Shown here piece after piece: positions 34,400 to 43,155 of a stretch of 64,000 bases of DNA. Below the pieces are notes generated by a model. The model made no database searches. It was not told the origin of the DNA and saw nothing but the letters and a program-made list of their open reading frames with translations. The position numbers and the translations under genes are program-made. Numbering within the stretch: position 1 is the first letter of the stretch; each line of letters starts with the position of its first letter. Where the stretch lies: contig NZ_KB889967.1 in the NCBI RefSeq assembly GCF_000372885.1, positions 2,555,430 to 2,619,429 of the forward strand, read 5' to 3'. The stretch is from Methyloversatilis thermotolerans. Lineage in GTDB: Bacteria; Pseudomonadota; Gammaproteobacteria; Burkholderiales; Rhodocyclaceae.

Positions 34400-34933
34400 G
34401 TGCGTGAATTGATACTTGGCGGCGCGCGCAGCGGCAAGAGTGCATATGCCGAAATGCGGGCGGCAGAAAGCGGATGTGCGGTACGCGTGGTCGTGACGGC
34501 GCAGGCTGGCGATGAGGAGATGGCGCAGCGGATTGCCCTGCACCGCGGCCGACGCCCGGCTCACTGGACGGTCATCGAGGCGCCGCATGATCTGGCGGGC
34601 GCGCTGATCAGCGCCTGTGCGGACGATCACTTCGTGCTGGTGGACTGCCTCACGCTCTGGCTCAGCAATCTGCTGATGTCGCTGGACGAGCACAGCCCGG
34701 CCCTGCCGGAGGTGTTCGTGCGCGAACGCGATCGGCTGCTCGACTGCCTGCCCGCCCTGCCCGGCCATCTCGCACTGGTTTCGAACGAAGTGGGTTGGGG
34801 TATCGTGCCGATGGGCAGGCTGTCCCGCGTGTTCGCGGATGAAGCCGGACGCCTGCACCAGGCGGTGGCTGCGCGCTGCGAGCGGGTCACGCTGGTGGCG
34901 GCCGGCCTGCCGCTGGCATTGAAGCAGCAGTGA
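34400..34933 (+). CDS. cobU: Adenosylcobinamide kinase / guanylyltransferase CobU
   Basis: A 177-residue bifunctional enzyme of the nucleotide-loop branch of cobalamin synthesis. P-loop LILGGARSGKSAYAE is at the very N-terminus, followed by VTAQAGDEEMAQRIALHRGR and LVDCLTLWLSNLL, and NEVGWGIVPM near the end. GTG start with AAGGAGG; TACAAT at 34371 is a likely -10. It overlaps the phosphatase gene that follows. No cobalamin riboswitch fits in the 90-bp leader. Confidence 0.95.
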   Translation: MRELILGGARSGKSAYAEMRAAESGCAVRVVVTAQAGDEEMAQRIALHRGRRPAHWTVIEAPHDLAGALISACADDHFVLVDCLTLWLSNLLMSLDEHSPALPEVFVRERDRLLDCLPALPGHLALVSNEVGWGIVPMGRLSRVFADEAGRLHQAVAARCERVTLVAAGLPLALKQQ

Positions 34934-35511
34934 TCGCACAGACCGTGTGGCTGTACCGGCATCCGCCGGTACGCGTTTCAGCCGGCGTGTGCTACGGCCG
35001 CAGCGACGTTCCGCTGGCCGATCCCGATGCGGCGCCGTGTCCGCGACTGAGGTCGGGACTGCCGGCACGGGTACGGGTCATCAGCAGCCCGCTGTCGCGC
35101 TGCCTGCACGTCGCGCGCCAGCTCGCGCCGTCGGCCCTGAGCGATGCACGGCTGCAGGAAATGGATTTCGGCCGTTGGGAAATGCGCAGCTACGACGAAA
35201 TCGACCGCGCAGCGATCGACGAATGGGCGCGCTCGCCATGGGATTTCGTGCCGCCGGAGGGCGAGTCGGGCAAGGCGATGGCTCAACGTACATGGGAGGC
35301 TTGGCTGGAACATGAGACGAGCGCTTCGGCGCTGCTCATCGTGTCCCATGGTGGCCCGCTGCGTGTCCTCGCGGGCAGGCTGCTCGGGACACCGCAGACG
35401 GAATGGCTGGATCGCCCATTCCCGCCCGGCGGGTGGATGTGCCTGGAGCGCGACGAGAACGGCTGGCGTGAGCAATGTGCGAGCTGGGAACCGGAGGCCG
35501 GAAAGGAATAA
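34930..35511 (+). CDS. Histidine phosphatase, probable alpha-ribazole phosphatase (CobC type)
   Basis: A 193-residue phosphoglycerate-mutase-like enzyme. Phosphoacceptor His in LYRHPPV, Arg in SPLSRCLHVA, acid residue in MDFGRWEM and the second His in VSHGGPLRVL are present. Its 4-bp overlap with cobU supports removal of the 5' phosphate from alpha-ribazole phosphate. GTG start. A close homologue lies 540 bp downstream. Confidence 0.85.
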   Translation: MIAQTVWLYRHPPVRVSAGVCYGRSDVPLADPDAAPCPRLRSGLPARVRVISSPLSRCLHVARQLAPSALSDARLQEMDFGRWEMRSYDEIDRAAIDEWARSPWDFVPPEGESGKAMAQRTWEAWLEHETSASALLIVSHGGPLRVLAGRLLGTPQTEWLDRPFPPGGWMCLERDENGWREQCASWEPEAGKE

Positions 35512-35535
35512 AAAAAGCCACCCGAAGGTGGCCTT
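35510..35535 (-). terminator. Rho-independent terminator of the small exported protein gene
   Basis: On the minus strand GCCACC-TTCG-GGTGGC followed by TTTTTTTA. It could also act on the cobU unit from the other side, but the T tract favours minus. Confidence 0.82.
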
Positions 35536-35559
35536 GAAGAGAGGAGAGATCCGGTGCGA

Positions 35560-35826
35560 TCAGCGGGCCGGCGCAGCGTCGGCCTTTTCGACCCGCTTGG
35601 CGGCGGACGACTCGGCGATGCGATCACTGTCGATCTTGCGGGTGAACACCCAGCGCGACGGCGTCTTCACGAAGGCATAACCCGTCGGCGCGTCGATGAA
35701 CACCTTGTAATCTTCCGGATGTCCGACGGCGGCGCTGGAGGCCGCAGCTTCGCTGGCGGCCGAGGCACCGAAAGCCGAAATCGCGAAAGTTGTCGCGAGA
35801 GCGATGCGGAGTGCAGTGGATTTCAT
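35560..35826 (-). CDS. Small exported protein of unknown function
   Basis: An 88-residue protein. The signal peptide (residues 1-24, IALATTFAISAFGASA) is clear. The mature ~64 residues contain HPEDYKVFIDAPTGYAFVKT, a short conserved-looking segment, and a charged Ala-rich end. AAGGAG precedes the ATG. It has its own promoter and terminator. No domain recognised; an FNR-type site upstream suggests expression under low oxygen. Confidence 0.75.
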   Translation of the reverse strand: MKSTALRIALATTFAISAFGASAASEAAASSAAVGHPEDYKVFIDAPTGYAFVKTPSRWVFTRKIDSDRIAESSAAKRVEKADAAPAR

Positions 35827-35876
35827 GATGATGCTCCTTGCAAGTTGAAAGGCTGTTGAAAGCTGTCGTTGAGTTG

Positions 35877-35938
35877 AATGTAGTGCAGCGCAACAACCCT
35901 TTCAACCCCGCTTCCGGACTTGAATTGCGCTAGATCAA
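35877..35938 (-). promoter_or_regulatory. FNR-type promoter of the small exported protein gene
   Basis: On the minus strand TTGAAA (35900-35905) and TACATT (35877-35882) are separated by 17 bp, a good sigma-70 promoter. TTGCG-CTAG-ATCAA (35925-35938) is an FNR/DNR-type box with one good half-site; its centre is about 61 bp before the predicted start site, the class I position. Confidence 0.55.
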
Positions 35939-36050
35939 GCAAGAGATTTTTGCAGCGCATCACTGTGCAAAGAGTGCACCACACACTGTTCCACAACCGT
36001 CATTTCCGACCGGCGCCCGGACGCCGGCGTCATTGCAGGGACGCAACACG

Positions 36051-36632
36051 ATGAACGAACTGTTCCGCCTGAGTGATCCGCTCGATCTGTATCTGGTCCG
36101 GCATCCGAAACCCGAGGTGGATCCCGGACTGTGTTACGGCGCGGTCGATCTGCCGGTTGCCGACGATCCGGTGCGGGAAGCACGGCGGCTTGCGCCTCTG
36201 TTACCCGCGCGATGCCGTGTGGTGGCCAGCGCACTGAGCCGGGCCCGGCTTCTCGCGGAAGCGCTTTCGCCCGATCCGTTCATCGATGAACGTCTGCGCG
36301 AGCTCGATTTCGGCGACTGGGAACTGAAGCCCTTTTCCGACATTCCGGCCGACGGGTTCGCCGTGTGGGGAAGCACGCTGATCGATTTCCAGGCGCCCGG
36401 CGGCGAGCGCTACTCGGACATGGCCGATCGCGTCTGGCAGGCGTTCGAACATCACCGCCAGGGCGTGCAGGCGCTGGTGATGGTCGCGCACAACGGCCCG
36501 ATGCGTGCACTGGTCGGCACCCTGCTCGGCCTGCCTCCCAGCCGATGGCTCAACCTGGAGTTCGAATTCGGCCGGCTCACGCGACTCACCATCGGACCGC
36601 TCGGTCCAAAACTGCGCGCCTTCAACCTGTGA
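36051..36632 (+). CDS. Histidine phosphatase family protein
   Basis: A 193-residue paralogue of the CobC-like enzyme at 34930. LVRHPKPEVDPGLCYGAVDL, SALSRARLLAEAL, LDFGDWEL and VAHNGPMRALVG supply the same catalytic set. Two such phosphatases in 2 kb look like a local duplication with divergence. Its substrate is unknown. Start at 36051 is the only ATG with a fitting N-terminus. Confidence 0.82.
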   Translation: MNELFRLSDPLDLYLVRHPKPEVDPGLCYGAVDLPVADDPVREARRLAPLLPARCRVVASALSRARLLAEALSPDPFIDERLRELDFGDWELKPFSDIPADGFAVWGSTLIDFQAPGGERYSDMADRVWQAFEHHRQGVQALVMVAHNGPMRALVGTLLGLPPSRWLNLEFEFGRLTRLTIGPLGPKLRAFNL

Positions 36633-36676
36633 GCCCGTATCAGGGATAATCCGCGCTTCACCGCCCACCCCCTGCC

Positions 36677-38425
36677 ATGACTTCTTCCCAGCTTTCCAGC
36701 CGTGCGCTCTACCTGCGCCTGCTCGGCTATGTCCGTCCCTACTGGATCGCATTTGCGGTTTCCATTGTCTGCATGGCACTGACTGCCGCAGCCGAGCCGG
36801 TCTTTCCCGCCCTGATGAAGGAGCTACTGGATGGCGGCTTTGGCGGCAACGACCCGCGCGCGCTGTGGTTCTACCCGATCGCTCTGGTCCTGCTGTTCGT
36901 CGTGCGCGGCCTGTTCGGCTTCGTTGCGGACTACGCATTCGCCTGGGCAGCCAACAATGTGGTGCTCGACCTCAGGCGCGCCATGTTCGGACGGCTGCTC
37001 GCCCTGCCCACCGACTTCTTCGACAACCAGTCTTCCGGCGCGCTGATTTCCAAGGTGGCCTACGACGTGCAGGGCGTCACCCAGGCGGCCACCAATGTGA
37101 TTACCGTGTTCGTGCGTGACTCGCTCACCGTGCTCGGCCTGCTCATCTGGCTGCTGTGGTTGAACTGGAAACTCACGCTCATCGTGTTCGGCATGCTGCC
37201 CTTCATCGCCATCATCGTGAGACTGAGTTCGCGCCGCATACGCGAGTCGGCGCGCGGTGCCCAGCGGGCGATGGGCAGCATCGCCCACACGCTGGAAGAG
37301 TCCATCGAGGCGCACAAGGTGGTGAAGATATTCGGTGGCCAGGACTACGAAATGGGGCGTTTCGAACACGCTTGCCGCACGCAGCGCCGGCAGAACATGC
37401 GCAACATCATCGCCGCCTCGCTGGTGTCGCCGATGACGCAGGTACTGACCGCGATCGCCCTGGGCATCGTGATCGCGGTAGCGCTGCACGATTCGGCCGA
37501 GAACCGCACCACGGTAGGCGGCTTCATGGGCTTCGTCACCGCGATGCTCATGCTGCTCGCGCCGCTGAAGCGGCTGACCGACGTGAACGCGCCGCTGCAG
37601 CGCGGCCTGGCGGCCGCGGAAAGCGTGTTCCAGTTGATCGACCAGCAGGTCGAACGCGACGACGGCACGGTAAGCCTGGACCGGGCGCGTGGACGCATCG
37701 ATTTCGACCAGCTCGGCTTCGCCTATTCAGGTCGGGATCACCGGGTGCTGCAGCACTTCGACCTTTCGGTCGCGCCCGGAGAGACGGTTGCCCTGGTCGG
37801 CGCGTCCGGTTCCGGCAAGACCACGCTGGCCAATCTGCTCGCGCGCTTCTACGCGCCGACCAGCGGACGCATCCTGCTCGACGGCCATGACATACAGAAC
37901 ATCCGGCTCGCCAGCCTGCGCGCCAATATGGCGCTGGTGAGCCAGGATGTCGTGCTGTTCAACGATACGGTGGCCGCGAATATCGCCTATGGCGCGCTGC
38001 GCGGTACCGAAAGAGCGGACATCGAGGCAGCCGCCAGGGCTGCCTGCGCGCTCGATTTCATCCAGGCCATGCCGGAGGGATTCGACACCCTGATCGGCGA
38101 GAACGGCGTAAAGCTGTCGGGCGGACAGCGGCAGCGGCTGGCGATCGCGCGTGCGCTGCTCAAGGATGCGCCGGTGCTCATCCTGGACGAGGCGACTTCG
38201 GCGCTGGACACGGAATCGGAACGTCAGGTGCAGGCGGCACTGGAAGTGCTGATGAAGAACCGCACCACGCTGGTGATTGCTCACCGACTGTCGACCATCG
38301 AACGCGCCGACCGCATCGTGGTGATGGATCGTGGACGCATCGTGGAAATCGGGCGGCACGCCGAGCTGCTGGCTGCCGGCGGCATGTATGCGGGGCTGTA
38401 CAACTCGCAGAAGGCCGGCGAGTAG
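36677..38425 (+). CDS. msbA: Lipid A export ABC transporter MsbA
   Basis: A 582-residue permease-ATPase fusion that flips lipid A-core. Six helices occupy residues ~20-320. The ATPase has Walker A GASGSGKTTLANLL, signature LSGGQRQRLAIARALL, Walker B VLILDEATSALDTES and switch His VIAHRLSTIERAD. GATAAT at 36644 is a likely -10. It is the gateway gene to the envelope-glycan cluster that follows on the opposite strand. Confidence 0.9.
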   Translation: MTSSQLSSRALYLRLLGYVRPYWIAFAVSIVCMALTAAAEPVFPALMKELLDGGFGGNDPRALWFYPIALVLLFVVRGLFGFVADYAFAWAANNVVLDLRRAMFGRLLALPTDFFDNQSSGALISKVAYDVQGVTQAATNVITVFVRDSLTVLGLLIWLLWLNWKLTLIVFGMLPFIAIIVRLSSRRIRESARGAQRAMGSIAHTLEESIEAHKVVKIFGGQDYEMGRFEHACRTQRRQNMRNIIAASLVSPMTQVLTAIALGIVIAVALHDSAENRTTVGGFMGFVTAMLMLLAPLKRLTDVNAPLQRGLAAAESVFQLIDQQVERDDGTVSLDRARGRIDFDQLGFAYSGRDHRVLQHFDLSVAPGETVALVGASGSGKTTLANLLARFYAPTSGRILLDGHDIQNIRLASLRANMALVSQDVVLFNDTVAANIAYGALRGTERADIEAAARAACALDFIQAMPEGFDTLIGENGVKLSGGQRQRLAIARALLKDAPVLILDEATSALDTESERQVQAALEVLMKNRTTLVIAHRLSTIERADRIVVMDRGRIVEIGRHAELLAAGGMYAGLYNSQKAGE

Positions 38426-38445
38426 CTCACCCGCGTGCCGGCCAC

Positions 38446-39531
38446 TCAGATGCGCAATCGCCGCGCATAACCGGTCAGCTCGAGATAGCCCCGCCCCGCC
38501 AGGACATCGTTCTCGTAGGCGGTGACGGCACCTTCCCAGTAGATCGCACCGGTACTCGCCTGACTGTCCAGCTCCTGGTCGTCCATCAAGGGACGCAAGG
38601 TGAACAACCGCTCCCCGACAGCCACTGACAGCTCGACCGGATAGTCCGCTCCGGTACGCGGGCTGCGCCAACGACGGAGTACCGAAAACCGCAGCTCTTC
38701 GGGCCGGAAGCGGCGGTCGCTGCCGCCGGTGCGCAGGCTGGCGGCGGCCCACAGCGCGGCGCCGGATTCATCCCTCATGCGGAATGCCATGAGCGCCCCG
38801 CCATCGCCGAGGTTGATGCCCAGCCAGTCCCAACCGTGAGCGCCGTCGGGCATCAGCGCACTGGACCATTCGTGGTCCAGCCACGCCGATCCGCCCACCT
38901 CCCGTTGTCGCCCGGCATGGCCGATCCGCCCGCGTACGGCAAGCTGCGGCCAACTGAGGTAATGGCTGGCGTGCGTCGCATCCGGGCCCTTGCGGCTGAA
39001 TCCGTCATCGCCCTGCAGCAGCACCGGCTGCGTCGGCTCGAAATGCAGATCCAGGCTGAAATCGGCCGCAGCGATCGCCGCCTCCATGCGTCCGGAATCC
39101 GGTGCGCGCCGCAGCGACCAATCGCCAATGTGTACAGCCATGTCCTCGCGCGCCGCCTCGGCAAGTCCGAAGCCGGCGCGCGCACTGCGCTGCGCATGGC
39201 GCAGCCTGCCATGTCGCGGGTCGCTGAGCGCCGCATGGGCGAGCAGCAACTGACGTGGTGCGAAGCGGCTCGGATTGTCGTCATGCGCAGGCTGCCGCAC
39301 TCGGAAGAAGGTGATCTGAAAGCCGAGAGGCTGGGCGCTGGACGGCTCCAGCCAGCCGGTGATGTACCACCACTCGATGCGATGGCCGGGATGCGCGCCG
39401 TGATCGCGCGGAAGCACAAGCCTGCTGCCGGGCAGGACCGGGGCGTAGGGTGAGGCGGCGGCGGTATCGGAACGGGGCGTCAACGCGAGCAGCGCAAGGG
39501 CCGACGCGACGCGACGCCGCAGCGGGTTCAT
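38446..39531 (-). CDS. AttH/CrtC-like lipocalin domain protein
   Basis: A 361-residue exported protein with signal peptide to about residue 27. PRDHGAHPGHRIEWWYITGW is the signature of the AttH/carotenoid 1,2-hydratase family, a tandem lipocalin fold. SAWLDHEWSSALM and GWDWLGINLGDGGALMAFRM are further family blocks. It is usually found with FtsX-type ABC genes; here it is the downstream partner of a UDP-glycosyltransferase with which it overlaps (ATGA). Carotenoid genes are absent, so hydratase activity is doubtful. Confidence 0.8.
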   Translation of the reverse strand: MNPLRRRVASALALLALTPRSDTAAASPYAPVLPGSRLVLPRDHGAHPGHRIEWWYITGWLEPSSAQPLGFQITFFRVRQPAHDDNPSRFAPRQLLLAHAALSDPRHGRLRHAQRSARAGFGLAEAAREDMAVHIGDWSLRRAPDSGRMEAAIAAADFSLDLHFEPTQPVLLQGDDGFSRKGPDATHASHYLSWPQLAVRGRIGHAGRQREVGGSAWLDHEWSSALMPDGAHGWDWLGINLGDGGALMAFRMRDESGAALWAAASLRTGGSDRRFRPEELRFSVLRRWRSPRTGADYPVELSVAVGERLFTLRPLMDDQELDSQASTGAIYWEGAVTAYENDVLAGRGYLELTGYARRLRI

Positions 39532-40715
39532 CGTGCGAGTGCCCGCAGGATGCCATCGGCCATCCGGCATCCAGTCTGTCGCGTCGAAGCTCCGGCATGC
39601 CGCCGCGCGAAGCGTTCGCAGCTTTCGCGCAGATCGGCATCATCGAACAGGCGGTCCAGCATGCGCTCGACATCCGGCAGAGGAGAGCCGGGCTCCGACA
39701 GCAGGCCCACACCCGCATCGCGTGCTCGGCGGGCAAGCATGTACTGCTCGAGATGATTGGGAAACATCCACTGCGGACGGCCGGCCAGCGCGACAGCCGC
39801 AACCGTGCCCGCGCTGCCGTGATTGATCACGATGTCGGCATCGCGCATCACATCGTCGATGCGCACCGGACGGGTTTCCACGCGAACACCGGTGCCGAGG
39901 GCCTGCACGTCGGCCTGCGTCAGGCCGCGTGCGTGCAGCAGCACGGCGCAGCCGCGGCGCGTCAGCGCAGCGACCAGCGGACGCAGTGCAGCGTGCTCGG
40001 CGTTCATGTAGATGAACGCCCTGCGCTGTCCGTCCGGCCACTGCGGCGGTACGCCGCGATCTCCGACATAGCAGGGGCCGAGCGGCTCCAGGTCGCCGTA
40101 ATCCGGGTAGTGCGTCAGTTCAGGCAGACAGGCCAGCAGTCGTGGAGTATCGGCGAACAAGGCGGCGAGATCGCGCAGGGGGGTATCGCCCGTCATGCGC
40201 TGCGCCTCGCGCACCGGCCGCAGCACGAACTCGTCGCTGTGCGCGGCGCGTGCGCATTCATCGGCATCCCAGTAGCGCATGGCCGGCAGCGGTCGCTGCA
40301 GCGGTGGCAGTTCGAAGCCGTTGCCGATGGCCGCCCGAGGCTGACCGCACCAGCGCGCGCTGAGCAGCGCCGTCGGCGCATGATCGGCGATCACAATGTC
40401 CGGTGCGACCGCGCGGAACAGGGCGCGCCACGCGTGCATCAGTCCGGCCAGTCCGTGCGGATCCAGCCATCCGGCCGAGGCCAGCACATAGGCATAGGTG
40501 CTCAGCCGCGGCGCCTGCGCCATGCGCGGCAGCCAGACCGGTGACTGCAGCGCCTCGAAGCCCTCCGCCACCACCCGCTCCCAGGCGCGCACCAGATCCT
40601 TCAGCGCAAACACCACTTCGTGGCCGCCGGCGCGAAGCTCGCGCGCCGCGAGCAGCATGCGGTCGATGTGGCCCATGCCTGTGCCCAGCTCCCAACTCAT
40701 CAGGATACGGCTCAT
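39528..40715 (-). CDS. UDP-glycosyltransferase-like protein (MGT/GT1 type)
   Basis: A 395-residue GT-B enzyme. N-domain SWELGTGMGHIDRMLLAARE and the C-domain nucleotide-binding loop INHGSAGTVAAVALAGRP with LEQYMLARR are typical of macrolide-type/UGT transferases. A paralogue with the same motifs lies at 43156. It is co-translated with the AttH-like gene. The acceptor is unknown. Confidence 0.85.
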   Translation of the reverse strand: MSRILMSWELGTGMGHIDRMLLAARELRAGGHEVVFALKDLVRAWERVVAEGFEALQSPVWLPRMAQAPRLSTYAYVLASAGWLDPHGLAGLMHAWRALFRAVAPDIVIADHAPTALLSARWCGQPRAAIGNGFELPPLQRPLPAMRYWDADECARAAHSDEFVLRPVREAQRMTGDTPLRDLAALFADTPRLLACLPELTHYPDYGDLEPLGPCYVGDRGVPPQWPDGQRRAFIYMNAEHAALRPLVAALTRRGCAVLLHARGLTQADVQALGTGVRVETRPVRIDDVMRDADIVINHGSAGTVAAVALAGRPQWMFPNHLEQYMLARRARDAGVGLLSEPGSPLPDVERMLDRLFDDADLRESCERFARRHAGASTRQTGCRMADGILRALAR

Positions 40716-40808
40716 GCCTGTGCCCGCAGGCCTCCTTCGTTTACATTCGAACGATTATCACACCTGCCTCTGTTGCATGCCTCATCGCCACTCATCCGGA
40801 GAGCCTGC

Positions 40809-41903
40809 ATGACCCGTCCGCTGCGCGTCGTGCTGGTGACACACGATCCCTTCTGGCGACTGGGTGGCGGCGAACGCACCCGCAACCTCGCACTGTCCTG
40901 GATGCTCGGTCAGCTTTTCGAACTGCACCTGTACTGCCTCGCGCCCGTCGGCGAAGGCGATCGCGCCCTGCTGTCGAGATTGCGGATCAATGCCACGCTG
41001 CATCCGGCACTGCCTGAGGTGGCGGCCGGACTGCATGGGCTGATCGACTCGACATCCGCCGGCGCCTGCATCTTTGCGCGCATCAAGCTGCATGCGCTCG
41101 CGATGAACCTGCCGCCGCATGTGCTGCGCATCCTGGATACGCATGATCTGGTCAGCGACAACGTGACATCGCGCGCCCGGGTTGGCCTCGCGCCCTGGGA
41201 TCACCCCATGGATTTCGAGCAGGAAATGGCCTTGCTCGCCTGCTACGACCACGTGCTGTTGATCCAGCGGGACGATCACCGCCGGGTCGCCGCCCGGCTC
41301 GGGCCGGACCGTGCGCTCTGTGTTCCGCACCCGGTGTCCTTCGCACGCGTGCCGGTACGCCCGCAGGGACGGACCCTCGGCTTTGTCGGCAGTGCGTGGC
41401 AGGCCAATATCGACGGTCTGGACTGGTTCGCCAGAGAGGTATGGCCCCGCTTCCGCGACGACGCACTCGAGTTCCATGTCTGGGGCACGGCAGGCACGCG
41501 CTGGAAACCGCCGGAGGACGCGCGCATCGTCCGCCATGGCTTCGTTGCCGACTACCGCGCCATCTGGGGTGCGATGGACGTGGCCATCAACCCGGTGCGC
41601 TGGGGATCCGGTCTGAAGATCAAGACCGTCGAGGCACTGGGTCATGGTCTGCCGCTCGTCACCACCACCGAGGGCGCACGGGGTGTCGAGAACCCTGACA
41701 GCGCAAACTTTTGTGTCACCGACGATCCTCTGCGGTTCGCCGATACCTGCCTGCGCTGGCTGGATTCGCCTGGCGAGCGCGCGCAGCTTGGAGAACGCGC
41801 TCATGCACTGGCGTCCCGGCTGTTCGCACCGGAACGTTGTTTCGTGGAATTGATCACGGCGCTACGTCGGGCAGAAACGTCGAACAAATTGACAGCACGG
41901 TAA
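40809..41903 (+). CDS. GT4-family glycosyltransferase
   Basis: A 364-residue GT-B enzyme. [28 protein letters not shown] and [20 protein letters not shown] are shared with the paralogue at 46929. The donor-binding GLKIKTxEAL block is characteristic. It is divergent from the UDP-glycosyltransferase gene, with a 90-bp shared promoter region, and precedes the PEP-CTERM gene by about 90 bp. Confidence 0.85.
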   Translation: MTRPLRVVLVTHDPFWRLGGGERTRNLALSWMLGQLFELHLYCLAPVGEGDRALLSRLRINATLHPALPEVAAGLHGLIDSTSAGACIFARIKLHALAMNLPPHVLRILDTHDLVSDNVTSRARVGLAPWDHPMDFEQEMALLACYDHVLLIQRDDHRRVAARLGPDRALCVPHPVSFARVPVRPQGRTLGFVGSAWQANIDGLDWFAREVWPRFRDDALEFHVWGTAGTRWKPPEDARIVRHGFVADYRAIWGAMDVAINPVRWGSGLKIKTVEALGHGLPLVTTTEGARGVENPDSANFCVTDDPLRFADTCLRWLDSPGERAQLGERAHALASRLFAPERCFVELITALRRAETSNKLTAR

Positions 41904-41946
41904 CCGGTTCGTAACAAAACATTGATTATCAGCCGCTTGCCCGGGG

Positions 41947-41961
41947 TGGCCTCCTTCTTGC
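41947..41961 (+). promoter_or_regulatory. Sigma-54 promoter for the PEP-CTERM gene at 41996
   Basis: TGGCCTCCTTCTTGC has GG and GC exactly 12 bp apart and matches TGGC and TTGC. It lies 35 bp before the start codon. Confidence 0.75.
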
Positions 41962-41995
41962 TGAACGGCAAACGCAACAACCACAAGGAGAGGTC

Positions 41996-43054
41996 ATGCA
42001 TTCCCCCTTCAACCGCCCCAACGCGATCGCGCTTGCCGTCGCCGCCGCCTGCGCATCGCTGTCCTTTGCGGCGCATGCGGCCGCCGTCACGGTGACCGGT
42101 CAGTACGCGCTGGGCAGCTCGAACAGCGGCTCTGCCGTCACCGCGGACAACACCCCGCAGTTCGATGACGACGGCGACGGCAATCTGAACGTCGATTACT
42201 ACCTGTGGAAGGACTCGGGCTTTTCCCCGGCCGGCAATTCGGTGTTCTTCCACACCTATGGTTACGAGTCGGGCGGCGATGCCACCTTTGGCGCACGCGC
42301 GTCCGGCGAAGGCGTTTTCTACGCGACCACGAAATCCAGCTACAGCACCACGGTGGACATCAGCGGTCCGCAGGCGGTGAAGTTCGACTTCAACGTGAGC
42401 TGGTCGGAACTGGCCTTCTACAGCGCCTTGCTGGGCAACACCGGCACCGCGCAACTGCAGCTCATCATCAGCCTTGATGGCACCACCTACACCAAGGAGG
42501 ACGTCAAGCTCACGCTGGGGGCCGATGGCAGCATCAGTTGCGTCGACAGCGGCTTCGGCATCCTCGGCAGCTACATGGGTTGCGGCGACCTGTCCGGTAC
42601 CGGCATCAACAAGGACAGCCGCGACTTCTCGGTGAATCTGGGCGTGAAAACCAGCGATTTCACGCTGCAGTACGACATCATCGCTACCGTATCGGGCGAC
42701 ATGAGCAACGCCGGCACGGAGTGCGCCGGCTATGGCGAATTCGTGCAGGAAGGCGGCTATGGCGGCGTGATCGCCTGGAACGAGCAACCGCAGCTTGCTG
42801 CGGCGCTTGCCGACGACGGCTATGGCGGCGCTCCGTGCAACCCGGGCCAGGCCATCGCCCGCAGCGGCGACCCGCTCAACATCGGATTCGACACGGTCAA
42901 TACCGGCTTCCAGCCGCTGCTCGATCCGTCGCAGAGCACGTCGCCGTTTGCCATCACGACCACCCCGGCCAACACGGTGCCGGAACCGTCGACGCTGCTG
43001 CTCGCCGGAGCCGCGCTCGGCGCGCTGGCGGCGCGACGACGCAAGCCCGGCTGA
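41996..43054 (+). CDS. PEP-CTERM sorting domain protein
   Basis: A 352-residue exported protein with a signal peptide ending near AHAAA (residue 29). The body has an Asp-rich loop (QFDDDGDGNLNVD, possibly calcium-binding), many aromatic strand-like segments and four paired cysteines. The tail is VPEPSTLLLAGAALGALAA then RRRKPG (residues 328-352). AAGGAGAGG precedes the ATG. Flanked by glycosyltransferase genes, which may modify it or the polysaccharide it binds. Strong terminator downstream. Confidence 0.92.
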   Translation: MHSPFNRPNAIALAVAAACASLSFAAHAAAVTVTGQYALGSSNSGSAVTADNTPQFDDDGDGNLNVDYYLWKDSGFSPAGNSVFFHTYGYESGGDATFGARASGEGVFYATTKSSYSTTVDISGPQAVKFDFNVSWSELAFYSALLGNTGTAQLQLIISLDGTTYTKEDVKLTLGADGSISCVDSGFGILGSYMGCGDLSGTGINKDSRDFSVNLGVKTSDFTLQYDIIATVSGDMSNAGTECAGYGEFVQEGGYGGVIAWNEQPQLAAALADDGYGGAPCNPGQAIARSGDPLNIGFDTVNTGFQPLLDPSQSTSPFAITTTPANTVPEPSTLLLAGAALGALAARRRKPG

Positions 43055-43071
43055 TCGCGACCGGTTCGCTC

Positions 43072-43100
43072 AACGGCGCCTGCGGGCGCCGTTTTTTTTC
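43072..43100 (+). terminator. Rho-independent terminator
   Basis: AACGGCGCC-TGCG-GGCGCCGTT followed by a T tract of seven or more bases. Confidence 0.9.
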
Positions 43101-43155
43101 GCCAACGAAGATGTCGGTCACGCGGCGCGCAGGACGCTGCCCTTACCATCTGCGC

